Source of the DNA: Mercenaria mercenaria
Lineage: Eukaryota; Mollusca; Bivalvia; Venerida; Veneridae
DNA: 64,000 nucleotides
Reading direction: 5' to 3'
NCBI RefSeq assembly: GCF_021730395.1
Contig: NW_026463330.1
Span: forward strand, 1-64,000
A program made the position numbers and the translations under genes. Shown here in pieces: positions 1-12,391 of the stretch; position 1 is the stretch's first letter, and each line of letters starts with the position of its first letter. Under the pieces are notes generated by a model. It did no database searches and was not told the origin of the DNA. It saw only the letters and a list, made by a program, of their open reading frames with translations.

Positions 1-955
1 AGTCATTTTTTGATAACTCCCATTAGTGGACATGCGTTTCTGCCTATAACATATTTGGTTTTTAACGTACGAACTCGACCTTGCAAGGACATTGTAACAA
101 GTTAATTTCATGTTTGTTGCCAGCCGGTCGGTAACGTTCATACCAAGTAATACTAAACACCGCGCGGATTTAATGGATAAGAAATGCAGTCTTTGACTTT
201 TGATCGCAACTAACGATCTTGATCTAGAATCGACATGACTTATCGCTTCATTCCGCATTTTTATCATTACGGTAAATATCTAAATGTTTGTATCCATGTC
301 ATTGAAATTCCTTCAAGAGGAATTGATACAGAGCTGACACGATTATGTTAGTGACGGAATAACATACGGGTAGCCTCGTCCCCCCTCCCCCCTCCCCACT
401 TCCCTCCCTCCACACACATACCCACCCAGCGTACAGATAAAAATAATGTTGTCGTCAATGATGATGATGATAATGATGATGATGACTGAAAGCGTTGGAC
501 GCAGCCAAGAAAAATAATGGCAGACCCAGTTGCATTGAGTATATGCGTGAGATGTAATGAAATTTGAAACACTTTTCACGCCCCCTTCTCACTGGCTTGA
601 GCGGAAATATATTATTAATAGCTAAAAGGATCAGACGTAATCTATAAGAAGGTCTTCTGGAAACATAGAACGCAACCAGGTGGTCTCATTTTTATTTCTC
701 AATACCATAGTTAAAGGATACGTGAAAGCAGCAACGGTAGCTTTTTCATAGCTGAAGGATACAATATTTTGTTCAAACCAACTGCTGAGCGTTTTTAAAT
801 CGTTTATGTCGTATATATCCAAACACATTTGAAACTAATCGTTACACTTGCCACAAACAGATAAATAGTTCACAGTCTGTGAATTTAAATTTAAGAGTGT
901 AAAACAATTAATTGACCATGTAGTACAGAGAAGAATCAATAAAATATTTACTTAC
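1..955. other. Left edge, intronic to the SLC22 gene; no exon recognised
   Basis: I see no convincing coding exon here. A GAT/ATG-rich simple repeat lies near 456-488 and a C/T-rich tract near 379-417. A minus-strand open frame at 631-828 does not look like the next SLC22 segment, which should contain a PESPRWL-like motif. The remaining exons of the transporter are expected to the left of the window. Confidence 0.5.
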
Positions 956-1380
956 AAGTAAGTCGCAAAGAAACATGGTATTGCTAATAGTGATGTCATT
1001 AGTAAAAGATAGCGCCAGTCTCGAATCATCCAAGCAATTAGTGACAGCAGACACTGATGTAAGGCTAGTGACGGGAACCCTATTACCAAGACTCGCCACT
1101 TTGTTGGAGTATACTCTGACATAACACTATGCTGTGTAGTTAAAAATCCACCTCGTCCAAATCCGGTAAAGAATGTTGACACTGCAAACATTTTCCAAGA
1201 CACTGAGAAAAATCCGACTAAATTGAAAGAGAATACAATTAGTATAGCGATAAGAAACGGCGGTTTCCGACCGAACCGGTCTGCTACGTGTCCCGAAATG
1301 ACATAGCTGGTCAAAGTTCCTGCCATTTGAATGGAATTAATCGTACTAGGAATGAAGTCGTTTGTGCAAACCAGTTTGAA
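956..1380 (-). CDS. SLC22-type organic ion transporter, exon 2 (membrane segments 2 to about 6)
   Basis: This exon encodes 141 codons plus two bases and follows exon 1 in frame (phase 0). It starts after a TTTTTCTTTCAG acceptor with FKLVCTNDF, the family's 'xFDLVC' segment. It then carries TM2, the major-facilitator loop motif GHVADRFGRKP between TM2 and TM3, TM3, TM4 with a Gly/Arg-rich turn (FTGFGRGG), the conserved SEYTPTKWR segment after TM4, TM5, and a WRYLLL segment leading into TM6. It ends at a GTAAGT donor in phase 2. The following segment of the family, the PESPRWL loop and the C-terminal six membrane segments, is not in the window. Family membership is well supported. Substrate (organic cation, anion or carnitine-like) cannot be inferred. 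Confidence 0.88.
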
Positions 1381-3613
1381 CTGAAAGAAAAAGGAGAAGT
1401 AATTTAACACAAGTGTTACACAATCATTTATTCTGTTTACACCATATAAAACAAATTTTAGTGCTTAAAAATAAAGAGAGGATATGTGTTTTTTTCAATG
1501 TAAGACTGCAATATCTGTCACATGTGAACACGCATTATTTATATGAGTAGCATAGCCACGAGTAAAAATGTAAGATATGGTGTTCATGAGTGAAAGATAT
1601 TTTGATCTTACAAGTCATTTAAAACAAACAAATTTTCTTTTTCATTTCATGTTTAACTAAATTTACCAATTTTATAGCTCTTTTTTACCAGATATATTTT
1701 ACGCTGATATTTTGCTGATTCACTCTTATAAAAGATATCATATAACTGTAATCTAAACGTAATCTTGGATTCGCAATTCAGCAGTTAAATAGTTAAAGTG
1801 TAAGGACACGCAAAAATAAATTAACACCTTTCAAAACTTTACAAAAGAAAGCAAGTTTGTCATAATTCAATTTAAAAGCTTACCTACAAAGAATAATTCG
1901 AACACTAAGGTATGCGTATTATATTGCCGTAAAACACAAATATTTAGAGGTTTTAGATAGTATCGTTTTACGAATTGTACAATAGGGTTTTTATAATTGT
2001 AGCCCGATCTGGGATGCTGTTTCGGCTCAAGAGGGTATTACCAGTTCGGATCTAACGGGGTGCAGAAGTGCCGAATGTGATCCGACATTGCAAAATCCAC
2101 GAGAGCCGAATACAAAATCCCAGGTGTAGCTACCGTTATAATGACCCTTTTATTATAATATATATCTCTGTTTGTTATGTTTTCGAACGAAATCTTCATT
2201 GCTGAGTGGATTTTTCATGTGCGCTATTTATAGAACTGTATCAGAACAGACATATTAAATGAAAGTCACAATACGTGTTTTTTCTGCCTATTCATATTTG
2301 CTTTTGAATACAAGCCGAATTTTTGACAGAATTTATATAGTTCTATATTAAAATGTAATAGACTTATAAGGTATGGTAATAAAAACAACTTCCTATTTTG
2401 CTTCTGAATTCCTGATTTGTTCCACGTCCATTTAAAGCAGTTAACATGTTTTCTTTGATGGTAACTTTTGTCATTTCGCATGACTCAGTTTATTATTCTT
2501 GTTGAGATTCGCGAACTGATTCCGTGCGACTCATGGATCGGTATTGTTTGACCTAGAGAAATTTGTATATTAATTCTGTGAATTATTTGTAATTATAACT
2601 TTTTTATTCCCATCACTCTTCCATTGATTAACTATCCCATTAAAAATATGACAGAGATAAACATAATAAATTATACCCAAAACCGTCATTTACCGCCATA
2701 TTTTCTGTAAACAGATTAAATGAGTAAGAACGTTTTTCAATTTTTATAGCAACGGTACAACTTGCTCCCAAAAGAAGAATTTCTTAGGCATAGCAATTCA
2801 TAGCCTTGTATGTTAAGATTATATTCCATGTGTCCAAACGGTAAAATTTTAGTTTATTAACGTATTGATGCTGTTTTAAAGGATTCTGCATAAAAATTAA
2901 TGTATTTCCATCACAGGATTTTTTCCAGTTTTTACAATCAAAAGTATATTTATTTGTTCTATTTTCAATCGACGTGTAATATAAGTTAAACTAAGGTAAA
3001 TAATTTTGCGTTTAATACGCCTTTTTTGCCATAACGGAAGCAAACTAGTTGTTCAGAGTTTTACTAGTTTTGGTAAGTTGGCCATATTTTAAGTGAAAAT
3101 ATTTTGATAATGTTTAGTGTTGAAACAACAGTTTAGTTTAATTCTTTTCATTTTTTGAAAATTATTAGCGTTCGTTCTCCAAAATTCAATAGGAATAAAC
3201 CAAAAGAAGTTATATTTATGCCAAAATTTAGATAATTTCTTGGACAGAACGTACGAGAAATTACAATTGTGTAGAAAAATTATACTTTACAAAAAGAGTA
3301 AAATTATTACACGTACGCGTATACGTACACATAAGATATCGCAATTACGCTTTCCAACTTAATAATTTATGCATGTTACTCCATTGATACGAGACATATT
3401 GATTTTCCTCTGTTTTTGAGTTACTTTGCGGTATACCTTTGAATGACATCGATACGAACTTAATTACTCGTAGCACTTTTTTTAAATAGTTAATATAAAA
3501 AGTAGTCAAATATTAATTTAGTTTTTAATATTCAAACAAGATCTCAATGAAAAGCACGTGTTTGTCTTGATTTGGATGTCGACATTAGTAATATACAGTT
3601 AGAATGTTTTTAC
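1381..3613 (-). other. Intron 1 of the SLC22-type gene
   Basis: This AT-rich 2.2-kb interval runs from the GTAAAA donor of exon 1 (minus strand, next to 3613) to the TTTCAG acceptor next to 1381. It contains no recognisable coding sequence or repeat family. Confidence 0.7.
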
Positions 3614-3907
3614 CTCGCTTACTATTGTGTTGGTCCCTTCTTCAAACGAAAATAAATGACATTCCGTACCATTTGTAATTGAACATGACTGTGTCCCAGA
3701 CGATTCCAGAAATGTACCATTGTTATAAATGTTTTCTTCACACCACCATGTCGGCACTGACGTTATTATTACCAGGCTTGTGTAGCTGAAACTGAACAAG
3801 GTTTTCACCAGGTGGACAGTGACACTCAGCCGTATTTGGTACCTTCCACAACCTCCCAAATCCTTTATTACGTCATCTGGCTTTGTTTGGTCTACTGAAG
3901 CGGACAT
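3614..3907 (-). CDS. SLC22-type organic ion transporter, first coding exon
   Basis: The exon gives 98 codons, MSASVDQTKPDDVIKDLGG onward, ending at a phase-0 GTAAAA donor. The order matches the N-terminus of the solute carrier 22 family (major facilitator superfamily): a short cytosolic N-terminus with the typical 'DxLxxxGxxGRYQ' feel (here DLGGCGRYQ), TM1 at about residues 26-47, then the large extracellular loop with WWC, two N-glycosylation sequons (NNGT, NGTEC), several cysteines, and the stretch that leads into exon 2 (TIVSE|FKLVC, matching the family's 'STIVxEFDLVC'). The loop looks shorter than in vertebrate members. ATG at 3907 is the only plausible start. These proteins carry organic ions across the plasma membrane. 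The gene reads off the left edge and is incomplete here. Confidence 0.87.
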
Positions 3908-5030
3908 TTCGTCTTCTTAAAAATACAAAATTCAGAGAAAACGATACCTAATGGCAAAAATAAGCGAACAAACAATTTTCGCGTAACATCCATTGCCTCC
4001 ATCCTACGGTCTTTAATTTAAAATAAAGGGGCTTGTTTTACAACACGTATACTTACAAAGCTTGACCAGCGCTTCTCGCTTCTTATATCATAAATATCAC
4101 AGAAAAATGCCTAACAGGATACTCATATTTGTTGCACCTATATAATGATTATACATGTTTAAATTAAATGAATTTAATGAAATCTCATCTGAATTTATCG
4201 ATGTAGTGTGCACTGATTTGTCTGAACGTGATGTCATTCCGTGCATTACTGCCATAAAATCATGGTATATAAACATACAACTAAGACAGCACCGGAAGTA
4301 ACCATTTTATGTTCTCATGCTTATGTATGGCTTATCATTGAATGCTCAATTATGGTAGATTTAACTGGCTCTCAATATAAAAGTCTAGTTTTATTGTATT
4401 CCTCATCAAGAATGTTTTCTTTTCTTTTTTATTTCCTCTAAAGAGAAATTATACAATTTCTTTATTTTGCTATTTTTCAACATAGGCTACTAGAATTTGT
4501 ATGAAAGTTGAGTACTTACATTATCTTAGTTTCCAATTAACATCATAAAAATAATTCTCTGTGCTATATTTCACATCGGGCAACTGCTTTTATCTACAAT
4601 TTCAAATAAACCTTTTACCCTTTCCTGATAAAAAGAAAGGCGCCCAAATATATATCCTGTAATTTTGTATATTGATCTCTGGTACTTAAAAAGTATATAT
4701 AATGTATGCAATAATACAATAATACACGAAACAAAGTAATTATTGATATCAATATCTTAAAGACCCACCACAGTCTTGTGACCTACTTTTGCCTTCAAAA
4801 TAAACTTCATGAAGATCATCCTGGGACATGAATACATGTATAATACAGCCATACTACAACATGGCGCCTTAATTTATTAATGTTTTCACAACCTCATGTA
4901 TATAGACACTAAATAGGAAAATGGCAGTCGCATATTGACGGATTGAAATAGTTTCTCATCATTTCTTTTTGCTCTGTAGAGCTATTTTCCTTATTTTCAT
5001 TGCAACATCTCACGACAAATCTAAACTTGT
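3908..5030. other. Upstream of the SLC22-type gene; nothing recognised
   Basis: This is AT-rich sequence between the transporter start codon and a trinucleotide repeat. No core promoter element can be assigned with confidence. A plus-strand frame at 4241-4441 looks like chance. Confidence 0.5.
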
Positions 5031-5073
5031 TATTATATTATTATTATTATTATTATTATTATTATCATTATTA
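5031..5073. repeat. (ATT)n microsatellite
   Basis: A nearly pure ATT/TTA run of about 43 bases, followed at 5094-5109 by a short run of the complementary type (AAT/TAA). The two runs could pair as a weak stem. Confidence 0.9.
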
Positions 5074-5550
5074 TACCAGATTTATATAATGCAATAATAA
5101 TAATAATAACTTGTCATCTAGAAGGTAAAGTTTTCATTGTGCAAAAATACGCATGGTATCTTAGGTTATATACCGCAAGTACAATTTTGTTAACATTTTA
5201 GCTCATTTTACCGTCTGTTCGTTCGACTGTTAATATTTTTCTTGCACCAAACATGTCCCCCACTTTTCTTTTGCTTTTTATCCAGCACCGAAAATATTCT
5301 TAAGAAAATGTAAGTTAAAGACATTTAAAATAGGTCCTTGTGTGAGTTGCAGCCATTGGGAGTTTCTCAATTTCATTTAGAATAACTTAAGGGCCAGCTA
5401 TTTAGTGCGTTAATGCCTTTATCTGCAAACTTACTCAGTTAGTATCTTTCTAGTATGGTTTTAAAAGTATTTTAAGATAAATAACTATCTTAGAAACCAA
5501 ATGTGTAGAGTACATAATGCTATATTACTTCGCTAAAATGTTAACACATT

Positions 5551-5575
5551 TTAAATACATTCTATTGGCCTAATA

Positions 5576-5640
<65 letters not shown>

Positions 5641-5694
5641 GATATATATATATATATATATATATATACTATTAGGCCAATAGAATGTATTTAA
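5551..5694. repeat. Near-perfect 144-bp palindrome with a (TA)n core and TTAA ends
   Basis: The outer 30 bases (5551-5580) are the exact reverse complement of 5665-5694. The whole interior is TA repeat, itself self-complementary apart from a short ATTAGG interruption near 5637. Both outer ends are TTAA. The unit could extrude as a long cruciform. It may be a foldback element or a local inverted duplication around a TA microsatellite. Confidence 0.9.
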
Positions 5695-7690
5695 ACTGTC
5701 AGTTTGTAAATAGATACTTGCGTATTTGCAAAACAATTATGGAAACACAAAACAATAAAGAGTTATTCTCTGGCGGGTCTTTAAGGTTACATAAGGTACA
5801 GTGCCCTATATTTTGGTGACTTTAAGTATTGTCCAAAATATCGGTTACTGTACCGTTACCGCTCTATACAAAAGGTCTATTTCACTATACGAGGGGCGTT
5901 AAATAGCGTAATAGTTTAATTTAGCCTGGCTGTACGACTTTTTTTTACCGTTAATCTGCATTTCATTATAACTAGTACCGTTATAATTAGTTATATGTCT
6001 GCTAAGCAATTATACTTAAAATAGAATGACATCACGCAATATTAAATTAGAGGTTATTTGCTACCGACCTTTTTGACGTCCTTAAATGTCAAATCAATGA
6101 TAAATGCCAATAAAAATACAAAAATTTCTGCAATTTAAAATCACCACAAGGCTAGCTTTTTGTCAAAGGGACCGTTTATTGCGCTAATGTTCAACACAAC
6201 TGAAAGATCTATGAAGTAAAATCCTTCATTCAGAAAGAGTCTCTTTGGGTTAATATATTGCAATGGCTGGTTTAGCTGGCAAACGCATCTGCAATCGTTC
6301 GCGCAGAAAGCAAGGTATGAAAATTCTACATGGTATTCGAAAGCTTTGGTTTATTCGTTGTTTTTAAACAAAATCCTACCGTCGAGACGTGCCGAATTTA
6401 CTCCGTGAACAAACTTGATATTACTTAAGGTAGAATGCGATTTTAAGTTGAAGCTATAAGGTTCCGTTTCGACATTTTCTTTAATAATAAAATGCAGCAA
6501 CCCCTCCCCACCCCTCCCACACACACATACACACGACACAAATAAATGCTTATTTTACATGATTTTTATTTTATTTTTCAGCAATATTTTTCTCTGCAAA
6601 ATTACTAGACAAGTCTATTGCCGTCCATTTGTGTTGAACCGTGTTTTCACGTCCATCAGACTATTTTCACAATCGTTCTTTTTAGTCAACCAGTATCGAT
6701 TTGCTTAAGCTTATTACTCATCATATTTCGATATAAATAAGTTGTGAAAAAATTGTGAAGCTCTTTTTTTTAAAAAAAGTCCATTTATATGTTAAAATGA
6801 CGTCAGAACGATAAATATGACGCTGCGTTCTGAATAAAAAGTTACCTTTTATCTTGCCTCATGTAAAACCTAAGCGAGAGAATTTTGCAAAAACAAAAGG
6901 CTAACCTTATGATGAAAACTTTATTTTCTGTTGATTGCAGGAAATAAAATGATGGGGTCGTTGAATTATTTTTCTCGTAGACCATATTACGTTACATCTA
7001 CCCCGAATTTACAAAATGGTTTAATTTTGTGGGTTTTCTTTTATCTGATATATCTCTTTTTCAAGTCATAGTATTTTACATTCTCATTCATCAGAGGTTC
7101 TACATAGACGCAGAGCGAATCATGGTACGTGCGAAAGAGGTTTACTTTTAAAAAGAGGTGTTGAGAAATGTAGACTTGTGACTTCAGGGTGAATTAGATT
7201 TCAATGCAGAATGTTTAACATACAACAATGCGACAAATGTAGCTTTTAGATCATGTTATTTTTGAAAATCGCTTTGAACATCGTTTTTCTATATTTTAAT
7301 GACTTTTTTTCAATTTTAATTTGAAGTATATGTACCAATAAACAAGTTTTCCGTTGTAATAATCTGCTTAAAATGAAGAATTTATGCATATGCATGTGTA
7401 TGTAGTTTGAAGTTTTCACATTTATAAAAACAAGCATCACTATTGTAAAAAATCATAAATCAATATTATGCCAAAGGTTCACAAACAAAACTGCAAATAA
7501 TCGTTCTTATCATAAGACAGAATTACCTTACCTTTATGATATATTGTAAAATCAAGAGAGATAGAAATTTTCAAATTCTGAGTATTAAATTCGTATATGT
7601 AATAAAAAGGATCTTACAGCTTCATGTTCCAAAGCTATTGACCATTGGCAGAATTTGGTTTTCCAGGCCAATTTTTGTTCTTGATTTTTA
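5695..7690. other. Intergenic; nothing recognised
   Basis: AT-rich sequence with short CA/GT-rich patches near 6505-6540. No coding signal or repeat family could be supported. Confidence 0.5.
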
Positions 7691-9113
7691 ACTCACCTGT
7701 CACAAAGTGACAAGGTGAGCTTTTGTGATCACCATTCGTCCGTCGTCAGTCCGTCCGTTCGTCCGTGCATGCGTCAACAATTTCTTGTCTGCACGATAGT
7801 GGTTTCATTTATGATTTTATTTTAACCAAACTTGCACACAACTTGTATCACCATAAGATCTCGGGTCCTTTCTTGAACTGGCCAGATTCCATTATGGGTT
7901 CCAGAGTTATGGCCCCTGAAAGGGCCAAAATTAGCTATTTTGACCTTGTCTGCACAATAGCAGCTTCATTTATGATTTTATTTTAACCAAACTAGCATAC
8001 AACTTGTATCACCATAAGATCTTGGTTCCTTTCTTCAACTAGCGAAATTCCTTTATGGGTTCCAGAGTTATGGCCCTTGAAAGGGCCAGAATTAACTACT
8101 TTGACCTTGTCTGCACAATAGCAGCTTCATTTATGATTTGAATTTAATCAAACTTGCACAAAACATGTTTCACTATAAGATCTCGATCCCTTTTTTAAAC
8201 CGGCCAGATCCCTTAATGGGTTCCAGAATTATGGCTCCTGAAAAGGCCAAAATTAGCTATTTTGACCTTGTATGCACAATAGCAGCTTCATTTATGATTT
8301 GATTTTAACCAAACTTGCAAACAACTTGTATTACCACAAGATCTTGGTTCCTTTCTTGAACTGGCCAGATTCCATCATGGGTTCCAGAGTTATGGCCCCT
8401 TAAATGTCCAAAATTGGCTATTTTGGCTTTTGCAGCCATATAGAGACTTCATTTATGGTTTTATTTGATACAAACCTCCAAAATATCTTCAACAACAATA
8501 AATCTTGGATTCCATGACAAATCAGATCCAATCGTAGGTTCCAGAGTTATTTTATATCTGATTACCTCCCCTGATTGTAATCAAAATGGATTTATAACAG
8601 TAAATACTTATAGGACTTATTTGAAATTTCATTATTGTCATTAGTTGGACTGAGCCAATCAGGGTAGTTAACTATGGACTGATTTTATGTCAAATTACCT
8701 CCCTTTATTTCAAATTAAAATGGGTATATCTCCGTAACTAATGAAGATACTGATCTGAAATTTCATTTATGTCAACAGATTTATTTGGCAGATCCTTCTT
8801 TTGTTCACTTACAATAATTTTTATTTTAATTACTTCCCTTTTACATTACTATAAATAGCTTATTTTTAGTAACTTTTTTATTATTGGCCGTAGGGAAAAA
8901 CCGGGACCACTTTTCTGTGGTACAAAATGGATGGTACCTCCAATTTTTAGGTGTATTTTGACATATCTGTACCTTGTAAGAATTTTTTTTTCTTTTTGGT
9001 TAAATTTCTTCCCTTCCTGTCCTTTGGACTTAGTTTTTTTTTCTGAGGACCTTCTTGTCCTCTAGTGCAATGATAACAGGTGAGCGATATAGGGCCATCA
9101 TGGCCCTCTTGTT
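7691..9113 (+). mobile_element. Tandem-core interspersed repeat, family A (copy 1)
   Basis: The unit begins with a hairpin (CTCACCTGTCAC...GTGACAAGGTGAGC), then a GTCC-type tetranucleotide run near 7738-7768. It continues with four core units whose 'TTGTCTGCAC' landmarks sit at 7786, 7947, 8108 and 8269, exactly 161 bp apart. A unique tail of about 700 bp follows, ending in a hairpin (AGGGCCATCATGGCCCT) and CTTGTTT. No coding capacity is seen. The plan (hairpin, ACGG/GTCC microsatellite, tandem core of about 160 bp, conserved tail) resembles the bivalve pearl/CvA-type elements, which have been grouped with Helitron-like non-autonomous elements. That assignment is inference. A second copy lies at 40843-41957. 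Confidence 0.85.
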
Positions 9114-9221
9114 TTGTTTGTTTTTTTTTCGATATTTTAAAATTTTAAGCCAAAGGCGCTCTTTGAAATCAATCATGATTTCTACATAATGTAAGTTAGG
9201 TTGCGATTTTATTATCCTATA

Positions 9222-9738
9222 TAGATCAGCTCGAGCGGAAACCCTTTCTACTCGATCTTCGGAGGATGACCGAAACGAGTACGAAGGCTCCGACTCGAAG
9301 TTTTTCGAGTCAGTCATTTTCCGTCAAGGAATTTTGCTACCTGACTCCGAGGATTAATGTGAAGTCACACGTAGGAAATCCTTGGAGTGGCTCGAGATGC
9401 AATCCAATTAGCAGGATATACACCTGTTTTGATTTCTTTCGAGTGACTCCGAGACGAATATATAATTACGTTTTAGCGATTTTATAGAGATTTCGAATAA
9501 CTCCGAGGAGAATTTTACATTACTCGGAGCACAAAAGTATACTTTTATGTAATGATGAATGCAAAACAACACAATGTTAGTGATAAATAACATTTTATTT
9601 TACAAATAAGATAGGTTGGGAAAAGACCTTAATTTTTGATTCGCTCGTAATGTTTTATAAATAATGGGTGGATGTGGCATCGTTTTTCTTCCTATTCTAT
9701 TATTCTTACCACATACATTTTCTATAAAACATAAAAAA
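9222..9738. mobile_element. Left part of a split TIR DNA element (same family as 29968-31641)
   Basis: From 9222 the sequence matches, with modest divergence, the reverse complement of the right end of the intact element at 29968-31641: the same terminal AGATCAGCTC, the GCGGAAA stretch, then the CGATC-TCGGAGGATG block and many ACTCCGAG/CTCGGAGT motifs. A TA dinucleotide precedes it. The matching other half lies near 19900-20606, so the element was opened by later insertions. Confidence 0.75.
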
Positions 9739-11163
9739 CAAGAGGACCATGATGGTCCTGAATCGCTCACCTGTCCCCACATGTCCCAGTTTGAAACCGA
9801 GTATGACATCGTTTTTTCTATTATTTGACATTGTGACCTAGTTTTTGAACTCATGTGACCCAGTGTTGAATCTGACCAAGATATCATCAAGATAAAAATT
9901 CTAACCAATTTTCATGAAGATCCATTGAAAAATATGGCCTCTAGAGAGGTCACAAGGTTTTTATATTATTTGACCTACTGACCTAGTTATTGACAGCATG
10001 TGACCCAGTTTCAAACTTGACCTAGATATCATCAAGGTATACATTCTGACCAATTTTCATGAAGATCTATTCAAAAGTATGGCCTCTAGAGAGGTCACAA
10101 GGTTTTTCTATTTTTAGACCTACTGACCTAGTTTTTAATTTTAGTTGACCCAGTTTCAAACTTGACCTAGGTATCATCAAGATGAATACTCAAACCAACT
10201 TTCATGTAGATCGAATGAAAAATATGGCCTCTAGAAAGGTCACAATGTTTTTTTTATTACTTAACTTACTTACCTAGGTATTGAAACACCTGACCAAGTT
10301 TCGAATTTGACCTAGATATCATCAAGTTGAACATTCTGACTTACTTTCAAGAAGACCCATTGAAAAGTATGGCCTCTAGAGAGGTCACAAGGTTTTTCTA
10401 TTTTTAGACCTACTGACCTAGTTTTTGACCGCAGTTGACCCAGTTTCAAAACTGATCTAGATATCATCAAGATGACGAACTTTCCTACAGATCCCTTGAA
10501 AAATATGGCCTCTACAGAGGTCACAATGTTTTTATTGTTATTTGACCTACTGACCTAGTTGTTGAAGCATGTGACCCAGTTTCGAATTTGACTTAGATAT
10601 CATCAAGTTGAACATTCTGACCAATTTTCATGCAGATCTATTCAAAAGTATGGCCTCTAGAGAGGTCACAAGGTTTTTCTATTTTTAGACCTACTGACCT
10701 AGTTTTTGACCGCAGTTGACCCAGTTTCCAATTAAACTAGATATCATCAAGATGAACATTCAGACCAACTTTCATACAGATCTCATGAAAAATGTGGCCT
10801 CTAGAAAGGTCACAAAGTTGTTTTTATTATTTCATCTACTGACCTAGTTTTTGATGGCACGTAACCCAGTTTCAAACTTGATCCAGATATCATCAAGATC
10901 CATTGAAAAGTATGGCCTCTAGAGAGGTCACAAGGTTTTCCTATTTTTAGACCTACTGACCTAGTTTTTGACCGCAGTTGACCCAGTTTCGACCTTGACC
11001 TAGATATCATCAAGATGAATATTCTGACCAAATTTCATAAAGATCCCACAAAAAAATGTGACCTCTAGATTGGTCACAAGCAAAAGTTTACGCACGGACG
11101 CACGGACGACGGACGCTGCGCGATCACAAAAGCTCACCTTGTCACTATGTGACAGGTGAGCTA
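9739..11163 (-). mobile_element. Tandem-core interspersed repeat, family B (copy 1, minus strand)
   Basis: Read on the minus strand it starts with a hairpin (AGCTCACC...GTCACATAGTGACAAGGTGAGCT type, at 11120-11163), then an ACGG-type run, then about nine core units and a terminal hairpin (AGGACCATGATGGTCCT) near 9745. Landmarks 'GAGGTCACAAGG' recur at 9946, 10091, 10236, 10381, 10517, 10662, 10806 and 10923, so the usual spacing is 145 bp with some shortened units. The many 'GACCTAG' and 'GACCCAG' steps come from this core. No gene is present. A plus-strand copy lies at 58746-60038. Confidence 0.87.
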
Positions 11164-11287
11164 AAAACATACGCAGTCTCTTCGTATACATGATATGTAT
11201 TCGATAGCTTAGTTATGCAATATAGATATTGAAATTTCTTGCAACGCAACGATAATGTAGTAGGGTCATTTAATTATTTACGTTTAC

Positions 11288-12258
11288 TTAAGGTAGTGAA
11301 CACCCTTATAGTGGATACCTACACTTAAACATTAAGTGACTTTTACTTAAATTAAGGTGTCGCACACCCACTTAGTGAATGCTAGTTGATTAAGGTAGTG
11401 GTATACCAACTTAGATAAATAATTAAGGTGGTTGCATTCCAACTTTGGTAAATAATATTCTTTTAACATACTTAGACATTAGTTATCTAGTATTACAGTT
11501 TGTTAGATTTATTTTAAGGTAGTTGTATACTACAGTCATTACTAAGGTAGTTGTATACCACAACCATTTAATTTAAGGTAGTTGTACGGCCAAATTATTT
11601 CCATTTAAGGTAGTTTGACCTACACATTAGTGGTAAATTATTCAGTACAGTATATTAATTTACTTAAGGTGTATGGATATCACTGTGTTCTACCGTTAGT
11701 GTCGGCGAAGATCATTCAAACCGAATAAGCTTACAGTCATACTTAAGGTATCTAAGTACCGCATAACAATTTATTTTGTGGTTAGTTACCATTGGCATTT
11801 AAATTAAGGTACTTGTATACCCTCGTACCTCACTTAAAATAATTTTATTGTATCTGATTTGGCGCTTATGTAGGGTTAGAGTTTGACATAGAGGAAACTG
11901 AGATAAATAGATTAGTAGTATCATAGTGTAGTATATTTAACCAAGGTGAATTCAAAATTCACTGTAAAATATATTGGTTGATATATTCCGTTAGGTTGTG
12001 AAAAAAAAAATTCTAGTTTACCTTGACCTAAGTATTAGTGGGTAATCAAGTTGATAGTTAGGATATAAGACAATAGTAGTATTTCGTCAACAGAAAAAGG
12101 ATTAAGGTGGCTGTACACCTGTAACTGGTGTTTAATATAATTTATAAGAGTAATTTAGTGTTAAGGTTGTTGTACACCTACAATAAATATATTACAATTT
12201 TGTGTTGAAACAATTTCAAAAAAAAGTGGTAGTAAGAGATTAAGGTTCTTGCATACCC
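11288..12258 (+). promoter_or_regulatory. Array of about 14 degenerate TTAAGGTAGTTGTATACC motifs in the retroelement leader
   Basis: Copies start at 11288, 11352, 11390, 11423, 11514, 11542, 11573, 11605, 11664, 11743, 11804, 12102, 12161 and 12240, with a weaker one at 11941. The consensus is TTAAGGTRGTTGTATACC followed by A/C. All copies lie in the same orientation, with irregular spacing of 28 to 298 bases, unlike a simple tandem repeat. The bases between copies are unrelated AT-rich sequence. Placement between the left end and gag matches the position of the su(Hw) insulator array in the Drosophila gypsy leader. The function here is inference. Confidence 0.8.
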
Positions 12259-12391
12259 ACATTTGATGAGTCATATGCTATTTTATTTCAGTTAATTTTA
12301 AACAGTGTTTTTTAAATGTGTGTATAAATACTTATACGTACATGTGATATTGTAAAATATTGTGATTTGAATTGATAAATAAAAGTAAAAT

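Noticed and set aside
343-579. Overlapping minus-strand frames with Ile/Ser/Asp runs
   Set aside because: They arise from a GAT simple repeat and a C/T-rich tract; no domain.
631-828. Minus-strand 65-codon frame downstream of SLC22 exon 2 as a possible exon 3
   Set aside because: It lacks the PESPRWL-type segment expected next and no matching phase-2 acceptor is evident.
5551-5736. Minus-strand frame with an Ile-Tyr run
   Set aside because: It is a translation of the TA microsatellite inside the palindrome.
9600-11191. Several short minus-strand frames sharing 'LKLGQLRSKTRS' phrases
   Set aside because: They are repeated translations of the family B 145-bp core, not genes.
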